From positions 124,001 through 188,000 of the forward strand of contig NZ_VKDB01000001.1 of assembly GCF_007280555.1 (NCBI RefSeq): 64,000 bases of DNA, given 5' to 3'. The notes below the pieces were generated by a model. The model was not told where the DNA came from, did no database searches, and worked only from the letters and a program-made list of their open reading frames with translations. The translations under genes were made by a program, and so were the position numbers. Each line of letters opens with the position of its first letter. Positions within the stretch are counted from its first letter, which is position 1. Shown one piece after another: positions 28,354 through 37,053 of this stretch. This stretch comes from Deinococcus detaillensis (GTDB taxonomy: Bacteria > Deinococcota > Deinococci > Deinococcales > Deinococcaceae).

Positions 28354-29754
28354 TCAGATGTCTTCGCTGCCGCTGTCCATTCTGACCACTTTGGGCCGGA
28401 ACTCGCCCAACACGTCCACCAATTCGCTCTGGGCAGCGATCACGTCCTGAATGCGCTTGTAAGCCTGCGGCGCTTCGTCGATGCCGCCGCCGAGCAGGGT
28501 CACGCCTTTGTCTTTCAGGTAAGCGCTGACTTCCGACTTGCTCAGTGCGTTCTGAGCGGCTTTGCGCCCGAGTTGGCGGCCCGCGCCGTGCGAAGCGCTG
28601 GCCAGCGCGGGAGCGTGCCCCTTGCCGCGCACCAAGTACCCCGGATCGGCCATGCTGCCGGGAATCAGGCCGAGTTGTCCGGCGGCGGCAGGGGTGGCTC
28701 CCTTGCGGTGAACGATGAGTTCCGAGCCGCCGACCTGCTCTTTCCAGGCCAGGTTGTGGCTGTTGTGGGCGCTTAATGCGGGCGTTTGGCCCAGCGCTTT
28801 GGCAATTCGGGCGTGAATCTGCTCGTGGTTGGCCAGCGCGTAACGGCCCGCCAGGTTCATGGCCTGCCAATACGCTTGGCCTTCTTCACTTTCCAAGCTG
28901 AGCCAAGCCAGCTTCTTGGCGCTGGGGTGCAGGGTCGGGTGTAAGTTCTCGGCCAGCTTGGTGAAGTGACCCGCCACCTGCGCCCCAAAGCCGCGTGAGC
29001 CGCTGTGGGTAAGCAGGGCGAGGTACGTTCCGGTGTCTAAACCCAGTTCCGATTGACTCAGCGTAAAGCTGCCGAACTCGGCGAAATGGTTGCCGCTGCC
29101 CGAGGAGCCGATCTGGTCGGCGGCTTTGTCATGCAACCGGCGCAAGATCGGCTGGTCATCCCAAGCCGCTTCGTCCAAGACGTCGTGGCTCATTCGCTCG
29201 CGGCGCTCGAAGCCGACGCCAGCACCGAAGCGGGTGTGCTTTTGCAGAAGGGCCAGTGCTTCAGGGGTTTTGAGGGTATCGGCGGGTACAGCAAAGACGG
29301 AGAGGCGCATCGAGCAGCCAATGTCCACCCCCACACCGTAAGGAATCACCGCGTTTTCAGCGGCCAGCACGCCGCCAATCGGTAGGCCGTAGCCGACGTG
29401 GGCGTCGGGCATCAGCGCTCCGGCGCGGGTGATTGGCAGACGCATCGCCACGTTCATTTGATCGCGTGCGCCCTGATCGATCAGGGCCGCGCCAAATTGG
29501 GCATACGGCAAGGCGGTGGAGCGCAGGGCGTCGGCGGCGTGCAGGTCGGTGTAGGCCTGCTGAGTCAGCAATTCGCGCACCAAGTCGGTGTAAATGCCAC
29601 TTTGAAAGCCAGCCGGATCGGCCTTGACCTTTGAAAGTTCATCCAGAATGGCGCTGCGCTCCAGGCCAGCCGCTTCCCGAAGCTGCGCGGCGGCCAGAGC
29701 CAGTCCAATGCTTTTGTTGGTAAATCCCAGTTTGGTGATGTATTTGCCGTTCAT
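28354..29754 (-). CDS. rtcB: RtcB-family RNA ligase
   Basis: A 466-residue protein with RtcB signatures. MPDAHVGYGLPIGGV and GVDIGCSMRL include the metal-binding cysteine. GSGNHFAEFG and LTHSGSRGFG are also present, and ASHGAGRQLGR carries the histidine that takes GMP. RtcB joins 2',3'-cyclic phosphate or 3'-phosphate RNA ends to 5'-OH ends using GTP and manganese, repairing cut tRNA and other RNAs. No archease gene or rtcR-type regulator is adjacent, so it is a stand-alone ligase, presumably part of RNA repair after stress. AGGAAC near -9 may serve as a weak SD. Confidence 0.93.
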   Translation of the reverse strand: MNGKYITKLGFTNKSIGLALAAAQLREAAGLERSAILDELSKVKADPAGFQSGIYTDLVRELLTQQAYTDLHAADALRSTALPYAQFGAALIDQGARDQMNVAMRLPITRAGALMPDAHVGYGLPIGGVLAAENAVIPYGVGVDIGCSMRLSVFAVPADTLKTPEALALLQKHTRFGAGVGFERRERMSHDVLDEAAWDDQPILRRLHDKAADQIGSSGSGNHFAEFGSFTLSQSELGLDTGTYLALLTHSGSRGFGAQVAGHFTKLAENLHPTLHPSAKKLAWLSLESEEGQAYWQAMNLAGRYALANHEQIHARIAKALGQTPALSAHNSHNLAWKEQVGGSELIVHRKGATPAAAGQLGLIPGSMADPGYLVRGKGHAPALASASHGAGRQLGRKAAQNALSKSEVSAYLKDKGVTLLGGGIDEAPQAYKRIQDVIAAQSELVDVLGEFRPKVVRMDSGSEDI

Positions 29755-29948
29755 GGTTCGTTCCTAAATTGGATGAAGTGAAGTGGAGCGTGGGCTGCCC
29801 GGTACGGGGTCTGAATCTGAACTTTGCCTCATGGCTGGCCCTCCTCGGTGTTGGCTTACGGCACAGTCTGCCGCGCCGCGCCGGCTTTTGCCTGCGCCAA
29901 ATGGCTCACCACCGCCGCAAGTTGGCTAAGCCTTGTGAACAGCCTTGC
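29755..29948. other. rtcB upstream region, no gene supported
   Basis: A 63-codon plus-strand frame (29769-29960) runs through it, but its product is an arginine-rich jumble without an SD, so it is not called. The region holds the rtcB promoter side and the tail side of the MFS gene. Confidence 0.4.
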
Positions 29949-31196
29949 TCAGTCTTCTGAAGCCCGCACCGAGCTTCTCTCCTGCCCCAAGCGGCGTCCG
30001 AGGCCCCAGTAGTACAGCTGCGCCAGCAAAAATACGCCCGCGCCCAGCCAGAACACCCGCACGCCGCCGCTTTGCCACAGTGCTCCGCCCAGAACCGGGC
30101 CCAGCGAGTAGCCCAGCGCTTCGGTGGCCATCACCACTCCCCAAGCAGCGGCGCGGTTTTGCGGCGGGAGTGTCTGGCCCACCAGCCCATTCCAGCCGGC
30201 CATGAAGGTGCCGTAGCCGAGGCCGATCAGCGCGGCGATCAGCCACAACGAGCGCGTCAGTAGCTCGGCGGAGTAACCGCCCAGCCCAAAAGTAAACGCC
30301 AGCAGCAACAGTCCCGGCCCCAGCACGGCGCGGGGGCTGAGTTGGTCGGCCAGGCGGCCCGCCAGCAGCAGCGCCGCCAGCAAGCACGCTCCGCCCAGCA
30401 CGGCTGGCCCCAGCAGATCGGTGAGGCTGAGGTTTAAGCGTCTCAGCAGCGGATAAAACAAAGTTACCAATAAGCCCGGCGCGAGCATCTGGGCAAAGGC
30501 GGCGGGCAGGAGGGCGGCGACTTTTTGCCACTGGGCCTTCCAGTGCTCAAAGCTTTGGCTTCGCGTCTCATTGCCGCCCGTTTCACCACTGCCCTTCTCA
30601 CCACTGCTCAGGCGCAAGGCTGCCAAGCTCAGTGCCAGCACCGTCACCACCGCCTGGGCGGCCAGCAGCAAGGTGGGCACTCCGGCGGGCGAGCGCAGCA
30701 TCAATTGGCCGATGCCCAGCGTGCCCAGCGCGATTCCGGGCGCGACGCTGAGGTTGGTCAGCGACAGCGCCCGCGCTTCACGTCCGGTGACGGCGTACTG
30801 CTGCGACACCGCCATCACGCTGGGCCACAGCGCCGCGTAAAAGACGCCCCAAACGGCGGCCAGCATCAGCAGAGGCCAAAAGCCCGCGCCACCGAGCACC
30901 GCCAGAATCACGCCGAGGCCCAGCACGCTGCTGCCAATCAGCGCTCCGCCGAGGCCGAGGCGCTGCGTCACTAGGCCCACCGGCCCTTTGGCGAGCGCGT
31001 CCATCAGGTAATGAATGCCCACGATGCTGCCGACCTGAGCAGTGCTGAGGCCGTACTGAGCGGCCATCAGCGGCAAGAACGCCACGATCAAACCCGCCCG
31101 CACGAACTCGCTGACCATCAGCAGGGCGATCAAACGTAGGGGCAAGCTGGGCCGAGTCCAAAGCACGCTCCAACTTAGCGCGTTGGCCAGCTTCAC
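29949..31196 (-). CDS. MFS transporter
   Basis: A 415-residue protein with about twelve hydrophobic helices and a large cytoplasmic loop near the middle (SSGEKGSGETGGNETRS). The N-terminal half contains GSIVGIHYLMDALAKGPVG and VTQRLGLGG, the loop 2-3 region of major facilitator proteins. The layout fits drug- or metabolite-efflux members, but nothing fixes the substrate. The GTG start at 31196 is adopted because the hydrophobic N-terminus follows directly. It diverges from the CAP-domain gene, with 47 bases shared for promoters. Confidence 0.85.
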   Translation of the reverse strand: MKLANALSWSVLWTRPSLPLRLIALLMVSEFVRAGLIVAFLPLMAAQYGLSTAQVGSIVGIHYLMDALAKGPVGLVTQRLGLGGALIGSSVLGLGVILAVLGGAGFWPLLMLAAVWGVFYAALWPSVMAVSQQYAVTGREARALSLTNLSVAPGIALGTLGIGQLMLRSPAGVPTLLLAAQAVVTVLALSLAALRLSSGEKGSGETGGNETRSQSFEHWKAQWQKVAALLPAAFAQMLAPGLLVTLFYPLLRRLNLSLTDLLGPAVLGGACLLAALLLAGRLADQLSPRAVLGPGLLLLAFTFGLGGYSAELLTRSLWLIAALIGLGYGTFMAGWNGLVGQTLPPQNRAAAWGVVMATEALGYSLGPVLGGALWQSGGVRVFWLGAGVFLLAQLYYWGLGRRLGQERSSVRASED

Positions 31197-31230
31197 ATCA
31201 CGGTCTTCATCTTCTTCATCTCAGCGTCTT

Positions 31231-31236
31231 TAAGGT
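31231..31236 (+). promoter_or_regulatory. -10 box of the CAP-domain gene
   Basis: TAAGGT with seven bases to the ATG at 31244. Confidence 0.5.
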
Positions 31237-31243
31237 AAACGCT

Positions 31244-31708
31244 ATGAAGTTGCATTTGCTGGCGTTACTGGCGCTCCTCCCGCTGAGTCAAAGCCACGCT
31301 GCCGGTTCAGAATCGGCGCTGCTGAGCGGCATCAATGCCCTGCGTGCCCAGGGCATTTCCTGCGCGGGAGTCTCTCGCCCCCGCAGCGCCCCGCTGACCT
31401 GGACAGCCACCAACAGCAGCGCGGCCCGTTTACAGGCCAGCTACATGGCCCAGACCGGGCGCGTCAGCCACACCGGAGCCGGCGGCACTTCGCCGCGTGT
31501 ACGGGCCGCTTCGACCGGTGTGCGCGGCCCCAACATGAGCGAAATCATTTATCTGAATGTGGGTCTGAACGCTTCTCAAGCCGTGAACTGGTGGCGCAAC
31601 TCGCCGGTTCACTGCTACGCCCTGACCAATCCGGCCTACACCAAAGCGGGTATGAGCATCGTGCGGGCCGGGCGCGGCACAGCCTATGTGATGGTGCTGA
31701 GCAACTGA
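31244..31708 (+). CDS. secreted CAP (SCP/YkwD-type) domain protein
   Basis: A 154-residue protein with a signal peptide (first 19 residues, ending HAAG). The CAP domain follows: NALRAQG, PLTWTATNSSAARLQASYMA, SHTG with the conserved histidine, and MSEIIYLN with the conserved glutamate. It ends YTKAGMSIVRAGRGTAYVMV. Bacterial CAP proteins are extracellular, many of unknown activity, some acting on envelope or lipids. Two cysteines in the mature part may pair. The gene is single, with a leaderless promoter and a strong terminator. Confidence 0.87.
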   Translation: MKLHLLALLALLPLSQSHAAGSESALLSGINALRAQGISCAGVSRPRSAPLTWTATNSSAARLQASYMAQTGRVSHTGAGGTSPRVRAASTGVRGPNMSEIIYLNVGLNASQAVNWWRNSPVHCYALTNPAYTKAGMSIVRAGRGTAYVMVLSN

Positions 31709-31737
31709 GCTGAGGCGTGAGGAGAGCACCAAAGAAC

Positions 31738-31774
31738 GGGGCGAGGAAATCTAAATTCCCTCGCCCCTCTTTTG
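31738..31774. terminator. bidirectional terminator after the CAP gene
   Basis: GGGGCGAGG (31738-31746) pairs with CCTCGCCCC (31759-31767), followed by TCTTTTG; the left flank is A-rich. It serves both convergent genes. Confidence 0.85.
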
Positions 31775-31790
31775 ACAACTAAACCTTGGC

Positions 31791-32681
31791 TTACTTGGTG
31801 GGCAGCACCACCGCGACGCTCCGCAGGGTCAGGCTGGGGATGATCGTCTTGAGAGTGGCCGCGCCCGTCGCCAAATTGAGGCTGTAGAGCGTGGTGGAGG
31901 TGCCGGCGCTGACGCTCAGGTAGGCTTCGTCTAGGCCGTAGATGTCAAAGCCGGTGTTGGCAGTGGCGTCCACGCCCAGCGCGCCTATCGTGTTCAGGAT
32001 GCTGAACGTGCCTGCTGCGTCCGCTGCGCTGGTGTGCTTGACCAAGATATCGAGGTCGGCGTCCACGCTGTAGAGGGTGGTGGTTGAGGTCGTGCCGTCG
32101 GGTTTGAAGTCCTTGAAGCTGTTGGTGTAGGCGGCGGCGACCAAGTTGGGGTTTTTGCCGGTGTTGGCGTCGGTGGACAGGAAGGTGAGGGTACCGTCAG
32201 CCGTGACTGTGCCCGACGTGGCAGCGGTGGTGGCCGGGGTCAGGCGGTAGTTGATGTCGCCCGCCGAGAGAACCCGCAGGCGCTGGGCCGCCGGGTTGAA
32301 GTCGATCACTTGCGGCGTTCCTACGCCGGGAGCCGCCGCCGATACGGTAAACGTCGCCGCGCCGCTGTCGGTGTTGATGGTGTACAGCTTGCCGTTGGTG
32401 GTCAGGCCGGTGAGAAGGCCGCCATTGGTGTTGAAGTCGATGTCGGCCAGGGTTTCGCCGCTGCCGAGTCCGGTGATGCTGGTGGTGGTCAAGCTGGCGC
32501 TAGCGTTGTCTGCGCCGAACTTGGCAAGCTGCCCGCTGCTGGTCAGGCCGTAGACCAAGCGGCCCTGCGGCGCGGCGGGCACGTTGGGCTTGGGATCAGG
32601 CTTGGGCACGGGTAAAGAAGTACAAGCGGCCAAACTCAGCGCGGCGAAAAGGGCAGCAGACGGAAGAATAATTTTGTTCAT
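31791..32681 (-). CDS. DUF4394-domain lipoprotein
   Basis: A 296-residue exported lipoprotein: the signal peptide ends in the lipobox LSLAAC with Cys20, followed by a Pro/Lys spacer. The rest is a beta-rich, Thr/Ser/Gly-rich domain of DUF4394 type (LVYGLTSSGQLAKFGADN, ADIDFNTNGGLLTGLT, VIDFNPAAQRLRVLS), apparently a repeated beta-propeller-like sheet. The function is unknown; these proteins are abundant on surfaces of several phyla. AAGGAGAACC in front of the ATG is an excellent SD, so the message has a leader that would run into the palindromic repeats upstream. Confidence 0.87.
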   Translation of the reverse strand: MNKIILPSAALFAALSLAACTSLPVPKPDPKPNVPAAPQGRLVYGLTSSGQLAKFGADNASASLTTTSITGLGSGETLADIDFNTNGGLLTGLTTNGKLYTINTDSGAATFTVSAAAPGVGTPQVIDFNPAAQRLRVLSAGDINYRLTPATTAATSGTVTADGTLTFLSTDANTGKNPNLVAAAYTNSFKDFKPDGTTSTTTLYSVDADLDILVKHTSAADAAGTFSILNTIGALGVDATANTGFDIYGLDEAYLSVSAGTSTTLYSLNLATGAATLKTIIPSLTLRSVAVVLPTK

Positions 32682-32725
32682 GGTTCTCCTTACGGATAGG
32701 GCAAAATGAGGAAGCCTCGGTACTT

Positions 32726-32852
32726 AGAGCATTTGTCAAAAAAGAACTTCTTTTTTGACCGACTAACGGGAGTGGAATAGAGAGAGCATTTGGGAGGATG
32801 GATGGCTGAGCGTGCTTTTTGCTCAGCCATCTATTCGCACAGATGCTCTAGA
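32726..32852. repeat. composite palindromic repeat region, AGAGCATTTG family (copies 2 and 3)
   Basis: AGAGCATTTG occurs directly at 32726-32735 and 32783-32792 and inverted as CAGATGCTCT at 32840-32849. Between them are a perfect 12-bp inverted repeat with a one-base centre (GTCAAAAAAGAA 32735-32746 / TTCTTTTTTGAC 32748-32759) and an 11-bp hairpin (GATGGCTGAGC 32801-32811 / GCTCAGCCATC 32821-32831). The ends resemble the repeat at 14753-14773. No coding frame is present in 32682-33054. Confidence 0.6.
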
Positions 32853-33054
32853 CCAAAACCGCCGACTCCAGCTTGCGGATGGGGGTTCGTTTAGAGGTAT
32901 CCAACTCTAAGGGGGTTGAATGTGGAAGCACGCTTAGATAAACACAAGATGAAATAGATGGTGAAGCGTTGAGCTGAGCGTGAAGGGTGAATTTCCCCAC
33001 AGCAGCGCTGACCGCTTCATCTTCAGCGCAGGGCAAAGGGAGCAGACTGCGCTC

Positions 33055-34254
33055 ATGAGTGCGCCCACTTCTGAGCAAGCTGAACTTACGGGCAGCGGCG
33101 AGCGGTTCCCCGACACTGCGCCTGAGCCGGCCACCAGTCCAGAACTCACGGCCCCGTCGCCACCCCAGGAACTGGAATTCGGGCAAGCCGCCGCGCCCAC
33201 CGTTAAGCGCCGCTTGGTGGCGCTAGACGCTTGGCGCGGCATGACCATTTTGCTGATGTTGCTGGTCAACAACGTGTCGCTGGGCCAGTACACCCCCGCC
33301 CAGCTCGTCCACGCTTCTTGGGACGGGGGCCTGACGCTGACCGATTTGGTGTTTCCGTGGTTTCTCTTCTGCGCGGGCGCGTCTATTCCGTTCTCGCTGG
33401 GCAGGCGCACCGAGAGCCGCTGGTGGCCCAACCAAGACACCATCATCAAGCTGTTTCAGCGGGCCATTCCGCTGTACTTGGTGGGAGCGCTGCTGACCAG
33501 CGTGGAAAATAAAAGCCTGATCTGGGGACTGGGCGTGCTGCAACTCATCGCGCTGGCTTCGCTGTGCGCCGGACTGTTCGCCCGTTTTCCGTCACTGTGG
33601 CGGCTGGGGGTGGCGCTGGGGCTGCTGCTCGTCTACCGATTTTTCCTGCTCAGCGCTCCGTTTAGCGAAACCGAAAATGCCGTGCAGCAGCTCAATGACT
33701 TGTTTCTGAGTGGTATTGGTCTGCGCGGTCTGACTTCGGTGATTCCGGCCACTGCCCTGGTTCTGCTCGGCAGCGTGGCGGCTCAGCCCCTGCGCGACAA
33801 GAAACGCGAAGTGCCGCTGCTGCTGGCGCTCGGCGTCGCGCTGACGGCGGCAGGCTGGCTGACAGCAGATTCGCTGGGCTTCAACAAAGCGGTCTGGACG
33901 CCCTCCTACATCCTGTATTCCGCCGGACTCGGCACGCTGGGGATGCTGGCCTTTTATTTGATTGGCGATACCCGCCGGGGCCAATTTGCTTGGCTGCTCA
34001 GCCCTTTCACAGTCGCGGGACGAAACTCTTTGTGGGCTTACGTCTTTCCGATTTTGCTCAAGCTGTGGATTCTCAACATTTGGCAAGTCAATTGGACGGG
34101 TCAGCAACGCAGCATCTTGGCCTCGCTGCTGACCCTCGCACAACGGCAGTTTGGTGTTCAGGGCGGCGGCTGGCTGTACACCTTGGGCTACGTGGGCGCG
34201 GTTTGGCTGGCGCTGTGGGTGCTGGCGCGGCGCAATTTCATCTGGAAACTTTAA
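33055..34254 (+). CDS. membrane acyltransferase, DUF5009 / heparan-glucosaminide N-acetyltransferase-like
   Basis: A 399-residue membrane protein with around ten helices. After a Pro/Glu-rich cytoplasmic start, the family opening RRLVALDAWRGMTILLMLLV and LTLTDLVFPWFLFCAGASIP identifies the COG4299-type acyltransferases related to human HGSNAT. These move acetyl groups across the membrane onto glycan amino groups. The bacterial substrate here is unknown. ATG at 33055 has CAGACT six bases upstream, close to the leaderless box; GTG at 32980 would add 25 unlike residues. It precedes the transglutaminase-like and deacetylase pair, all possibly envelope-glycan genes. Confidence 0.85.
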   Translation: MSAPTSEQAELTGSGERFPDTAPEPATSPELTAPSPPQELEFGQAAAPTVKRRLVALDAWRGMTILLMLLVNNVSLGQYTPAQLVHASWDGGLTLTDLVFPWFLFCAGASIPFSLGRRTESRWWPNQDTIIKLFQRAIPLYLVGALLTSVENKSLIWGLGVLQLIALASLCAGLFARFPSLWRLGVALGLLLVYRFFLLSAPFSETENAVQQLNDLFLSGIGLRGLTSVIPATALVLLGSVAAQPLRDKKREVPLLLALGVALTAAGWLTADSLGFNKAVWTPSYILYSAGLGTLGMLAFYLIGDTRRGQFAWLLSPFTVAGRNSLWAYVFPILLKLWILNIWQVNWTGQQRSILASLLTLAQRQFGVQGGGWLYTLGYVGAVWLALWVLARRNFIWKL

Positions 34255-34454
34255 GGACAGTCCCGAGTTGACAGTGCAGGAAGCCGCACCATTCTTTTGA
34301 AATTGGGGAATGCAAAGCAATAGATTTGCGAATCAACAAAACGCTGGACTCAAACCTATGTTCTCAGCAGCGCTTCATACCGGCTTGACCGTTCAGGAGT
34401 AGCTTTAAAGAGTTGCCGATCTTTGTCTCTTGCTTCTCTCAACCGAGGTTTTTT
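34255..34454. other. 200-base spacer, nothing recognised
   Basis: No gene, hairpin of note or RNA was recognised; the right end holds the SD of the next gene. Confidence 0.4.
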
Positions 34455-35516
34455 GTGTTTCAATCCCCTGTTTCCAAAGCTAAACTCTTGCTGACCCTTC
34501 CCCTGCTGCTCGGCGCGGTCTATGCTGCGGCCCCGGCCCCCGCGCCTAAAGACGCTGCCTACGCTTACGGCAGCCCCGCCTTCAATGCTCTGACGCAGGA
34601 TTCCTACGCGGTTCGCGCCCTCAAAACGCCGGATTTCAGCACTTGGCTGGAGGGCAAGTACGCCGCTGCCAATTTCCCGCTGAGCGGCGGCAAAACCTTG
34701 ATGGCAGGCTTGGCGGCCCGCAAAGCGGCCATTGCGGCGGCCAGCGGCGACCAACGCGATCAGTTGGCCCAAGACACGGCGCAGTGGGCGCACACCTTCA
34801 TCAAAAAGATTCTGCCGAATTTCAGTTTGGAGCGCGGTTACGAGTTCGCCTACGCCGTCAGCAGCGGGCAGCGCCAGTGCTTGCTGCAAAGCCTGCTGAT
34901 CTCGGCGCTGCTTCAGCAAACCGGGCTGGACGCGGGCGCAGTGATGGTGTGGCAAAACGACAAGGGGCAGGAGAGCAACCTCGGTCACGTCGTGGCGCTG
35001 GTGAGGCTGCCCAGCGGTAAGGCGGCCCTGCTCGACGACGCCAGCGATCCCAAGCCGTTTATGACCCACCAGGGTCTGCTGATGCGCGACGGTGACGCCT
35101 ACCGCTTTGTCCATCCCGTTTACGACGGTGAAAAGATCACTGGCTTTAAGCGGGCCGACACCCAGAAAAGCATGGCGCTGGCCTTGGCGCGGCCTCTCGA
35201 CCTGGCGTACCTCAAGTCGCAAATCAACTATTACCGGGGCGAGCGCTCCGACGGCGGCTTTATGGGCGCTGGCGGCAACTACGGCGGCAAAAGCACCCAG
35301 ACTGGACTGGCCCAGAGCGCCAAGTTTTTGCAGCAGGCCATCAGCGACGATTCCCAAAACGCGCTGGCGACCTACGTGCTGGGTTTGGTGCAGCGCAAAC
35401 TCGGCCAAAACGCGCAGGCCAAGGCCAATATCTTGGCGGGCGTCAAGCTGTATCAGGCCCAGGGTCACCTTCCGGCTGGCCCCGCCGACGCGCTCAAATG
35501 GGCGCAGAGCAACTAA
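34455..35516 (+). CDS. secreted transglutaminase-like protein with C-terminal TPR-type helices
   Basis: A 353-residue exported protein with a signal peptide (first about 25 residues, ending VYAAAPA). The central part has the order of a transglutaminase-like Cys-His-Asp triad: Cys142 in GQRQCLLQSLLISALL, His178 in NLGHVVALV, and Asp194/195 in ALLDDASDP. Residues about 290-345 form TPR-like helices (ALATYVLGLVQRKLGQNAQA). I start at GTG 34455, with GAGG six bases upstream; a frame start at 34413 would add 14 residues. The deacetylase gene begins directly after the TAA, so they form an operon. Family placement is by pattern only and needs structural comparison. Confidence 0.65.
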   Translation: MFQSPVSKAKLLLTLPLLLGAVYAAAPAPAPKDAAYAYGSPAFNALTQDSYAVRALKTPDFSTWLEGKYAAANFPLSGGKTLMAGLAARKAAIAAASGDQRDQLAQDTAQWAHTFIKKILPNFSLERGYEFAYAVSSGQRQCLLQSLLISALLQQTGLDAGAVMVWQNDKGQESNLGHVVALVRLPSGKAALLDDASDPKPFMTHQGLLMRDGDAYRFVHPVYDGEKITGFKRADTQKSMALALARPLDLAYLKSQINYYRGERSDGGFMGAGGNYGGKSTQTGLAQSAKFLQQAISDDSQNALATYVLGLVQRKLGQNAQAKANILAGVKLYQAQGHLPAGPADALKWAQSN

Positions 35517-36818
35517 ATGCGCAAGGTCAATGTTCTAGCCGCTCTGCCACTGGCCCTGCTCACGCTGGCTTACGCCCAGAGTCCCATTTCCATTCCGGCC
35601 AGGCCCCTCAAATTGCCCGGTGAAACGCAGCCGATTGCGCCCGGCACCCGCCGCGCCGCGCCCATTCCCGAAATCACCCTGACCCCGCCGATGGCTCAGG
35701 TTCTGAAAATCCAGTACCTCAGCAACGGTCACATCGAAGCGGCGGGCGCGGTGCTGCTTTTGCAACCGAACGAAGTGGAGCAGGCCCGCCAATTGGCTGC
35801 TCGCGTCGCGGCCCGTACTCTCGCGGCGCGGCCCAGCCTCAGTGAAGTGGACGTGAGTGTGTACAACAAAGTGGGGTACGGCGGCTTCGGCGGCCCGCTG
35901 CCGATCTTGACGCTCAGCGCTCCGCGCGGCCGCATCAGTGAGGTCGCGGCCTGGGCGGCGGGCAGCGCCACTTATGACCGGGCCTGGGAAGCGCTGGGCA
36001 GTGTCACGCCCGGAAGTGGCGACGCCGGTAAAATCGCCGACAAGGTGCGCGAGCAGACCATCAACTTTTACGGCAGCGTGGATCAAAAGCTGGCCGACGC
36101 CCGTACCCGCAGCGCCAGCCAGATCAAGGGCGGCATCCAAGATGGCCTGCTCTACGGCGGCAATATCCTTAAGCCCCTTGCCGCCCTGACCTTTGACGAC
36201 GCTCCCCACCCGATGTACGAGCCGCTGCTGCTGGATTTGCTGAGGCGCGGCCAGGTCAAGGCCACCTTCTTCGTGATTGGCCGCAACGCCCGCGCTTACC
36301 CGTATTTCGTGCGCGACATGGTGCAGCAGGGCCACGAAGTCGGCAACCACACCTACCACCACGTCCGGTTGCCGCCGCTGAGCCTCAATACCGCCATCAC
36401 CGAGATGAGCCTGACCAACCAAACGCTGCGCCGCCTCACCGGGCAGCCCATCAAGTACTTCCGGCCCCCCGGCGGCGATTACACTCCTCAAACACTGGAC
36501 GCGGCGCGGGCGCTGGGCCTGACCACCGTGTTCTGGACAGACGACCCCGCCGACTTTCAAAACCCCGGCGACGCGGTGCTGAAAAGCCGCTTTGACCGCA
36601 AGCTCCATCCCGGCGGCATCGTGCTGCTCCACGACAATGCGGCAGAGACCATGAACGTCTTCGGTGATTTTCTCAAGTATGCCAAGCGGCGCGGCGTCAG
36701 CCTGACCACCGTGAGCGAGATGCTCGCTGGCAAGAGCGCCGGGCTGATCAAGCCGGCGAGCCCAATAAAAGGCGCTAAGAAGGTGCCAAACATTGACAAG
36801 CTGGTGCAGGCCCACTAA
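35517..36818 (+). CDS. secreted polysaccharide deacetylase (NodB domain)
   Basis: A 433-residue protein. The signal peptide is the first 20 residues (AYA-QS). An unassigned region of about 190 residues follows, then the NodB domain with motif 1 LTFDDAPHP (Asp227/228), motif 2 HTYHH (His278, His282), motif 3 FRPPGGDYT and motif 5 VLLHDNA. It would remove N- or O-acetyl groups from peptidoglycan or another envelope polysaccharide using one divalent metal. It abuts the transglutaminase-like gene without a gap (TAAATG). A membrane acetyltransferase gene lies just upstream, an interesting counterpart. Confidence 0.9.
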   Translation: MRKVNVLAALPLALLTLAYAQSPISIPARPLKLPGETQPIAPGTRRAAPIPEITLTPPMAQVLKIQYLSNGHIEAAGAVLLLQPNEVEQARQLAARVAARTLAARPSLSEVDVSVYNKVGYGGFGGPLPILTLSAPRGRISEVAAWAAGSATYDRAWEALGSVTPGSGDAGKIADKVREQTINFYGSVDQKLADARTRSASQIKGGIQDGLLYGGNILKPLAALTFDDAPHPMYEPLLLDLLRRGQVKATFFVIGRNARAYPYFVRDMVQQGHEVGNHTYHHVRLPPLSLNTAITEMSLTNQTLRRLTGQPIKYFRPPGGDYTPQTLDAARALGLTTVFWTDDPADFQNPGDAVLKSRFDRKLHPGGIVLLHDNAAETMNVFGDFLKYAKRRGVSLTTVSEMLAGKSAGLIKPASPIKGAKKVPNIDKLVQAH

Positions 36819-36877
36819 ACTCTATTTCGCTTGTCCTGTACAAGTGTTTGTGGAGTTTATCTCCCGTACTTGGCTTT

Positions 36878-36962
36878 GCTGGGGTGGCGGAATTGGTAGA
36901 CGCGCACGCTTGAGGTGCGTGTAAGGTAACTTGTGTGGGTTCAAGTCCCATCCTCAGCACCA
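36878..36962 (+). tRNA. tRNA-Leu (anticodon GAG)
   Basis: The acceptor arms GCTGGGG and CCTCAGC pair, the D-loop is GGCGGAATTGGTAGAC, and the anticodon stem CACGC/GCGTG holds TTGAGGT with GAG. A long variable arm (leucine type) and the T-loop GGTTCAAGTCCC follow. Discriminator A and CCA are encoded. Length is 85 bases. Confidence 0.95.
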
Positions 36963-37003
36963 AACAAAACGCTAGGTCTCTTAACTCTGTTTTGAATCCT
37001 GAA

Positions 37004-37037
37004 CCGCCGAGAATCCTCACTCGGCGGGCGTTTTTTT
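37004..37037 (+). terminator. terminator after tRNA-Leu
   Basis: CCGCCGAG (37004-37011) pairs with CTCGGCGG (37020-37027), followed by GCG and seven T. It also separates the tRNA from the converging acetyltransferase gene. Confidence 0.88.
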
Positions 37038-37053
37038 GGCTTGGGATAGAGCG

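Noticed and set aside
29769..29960. 63-codon plus-strand frame between rtcB and the MFS gene
   Set aside because: No SD or -10 box, arginine/histidine-rich random-looking product, and it runs into the convergent MFS gene.
34356..36815. Long minus-strand frames opposite the transglutaminase-like and deacetylase genes
   Set aside because: No motif, signal or start signal; the plus strand has signal peptides, NodB motifs and a touching stop-start junction.
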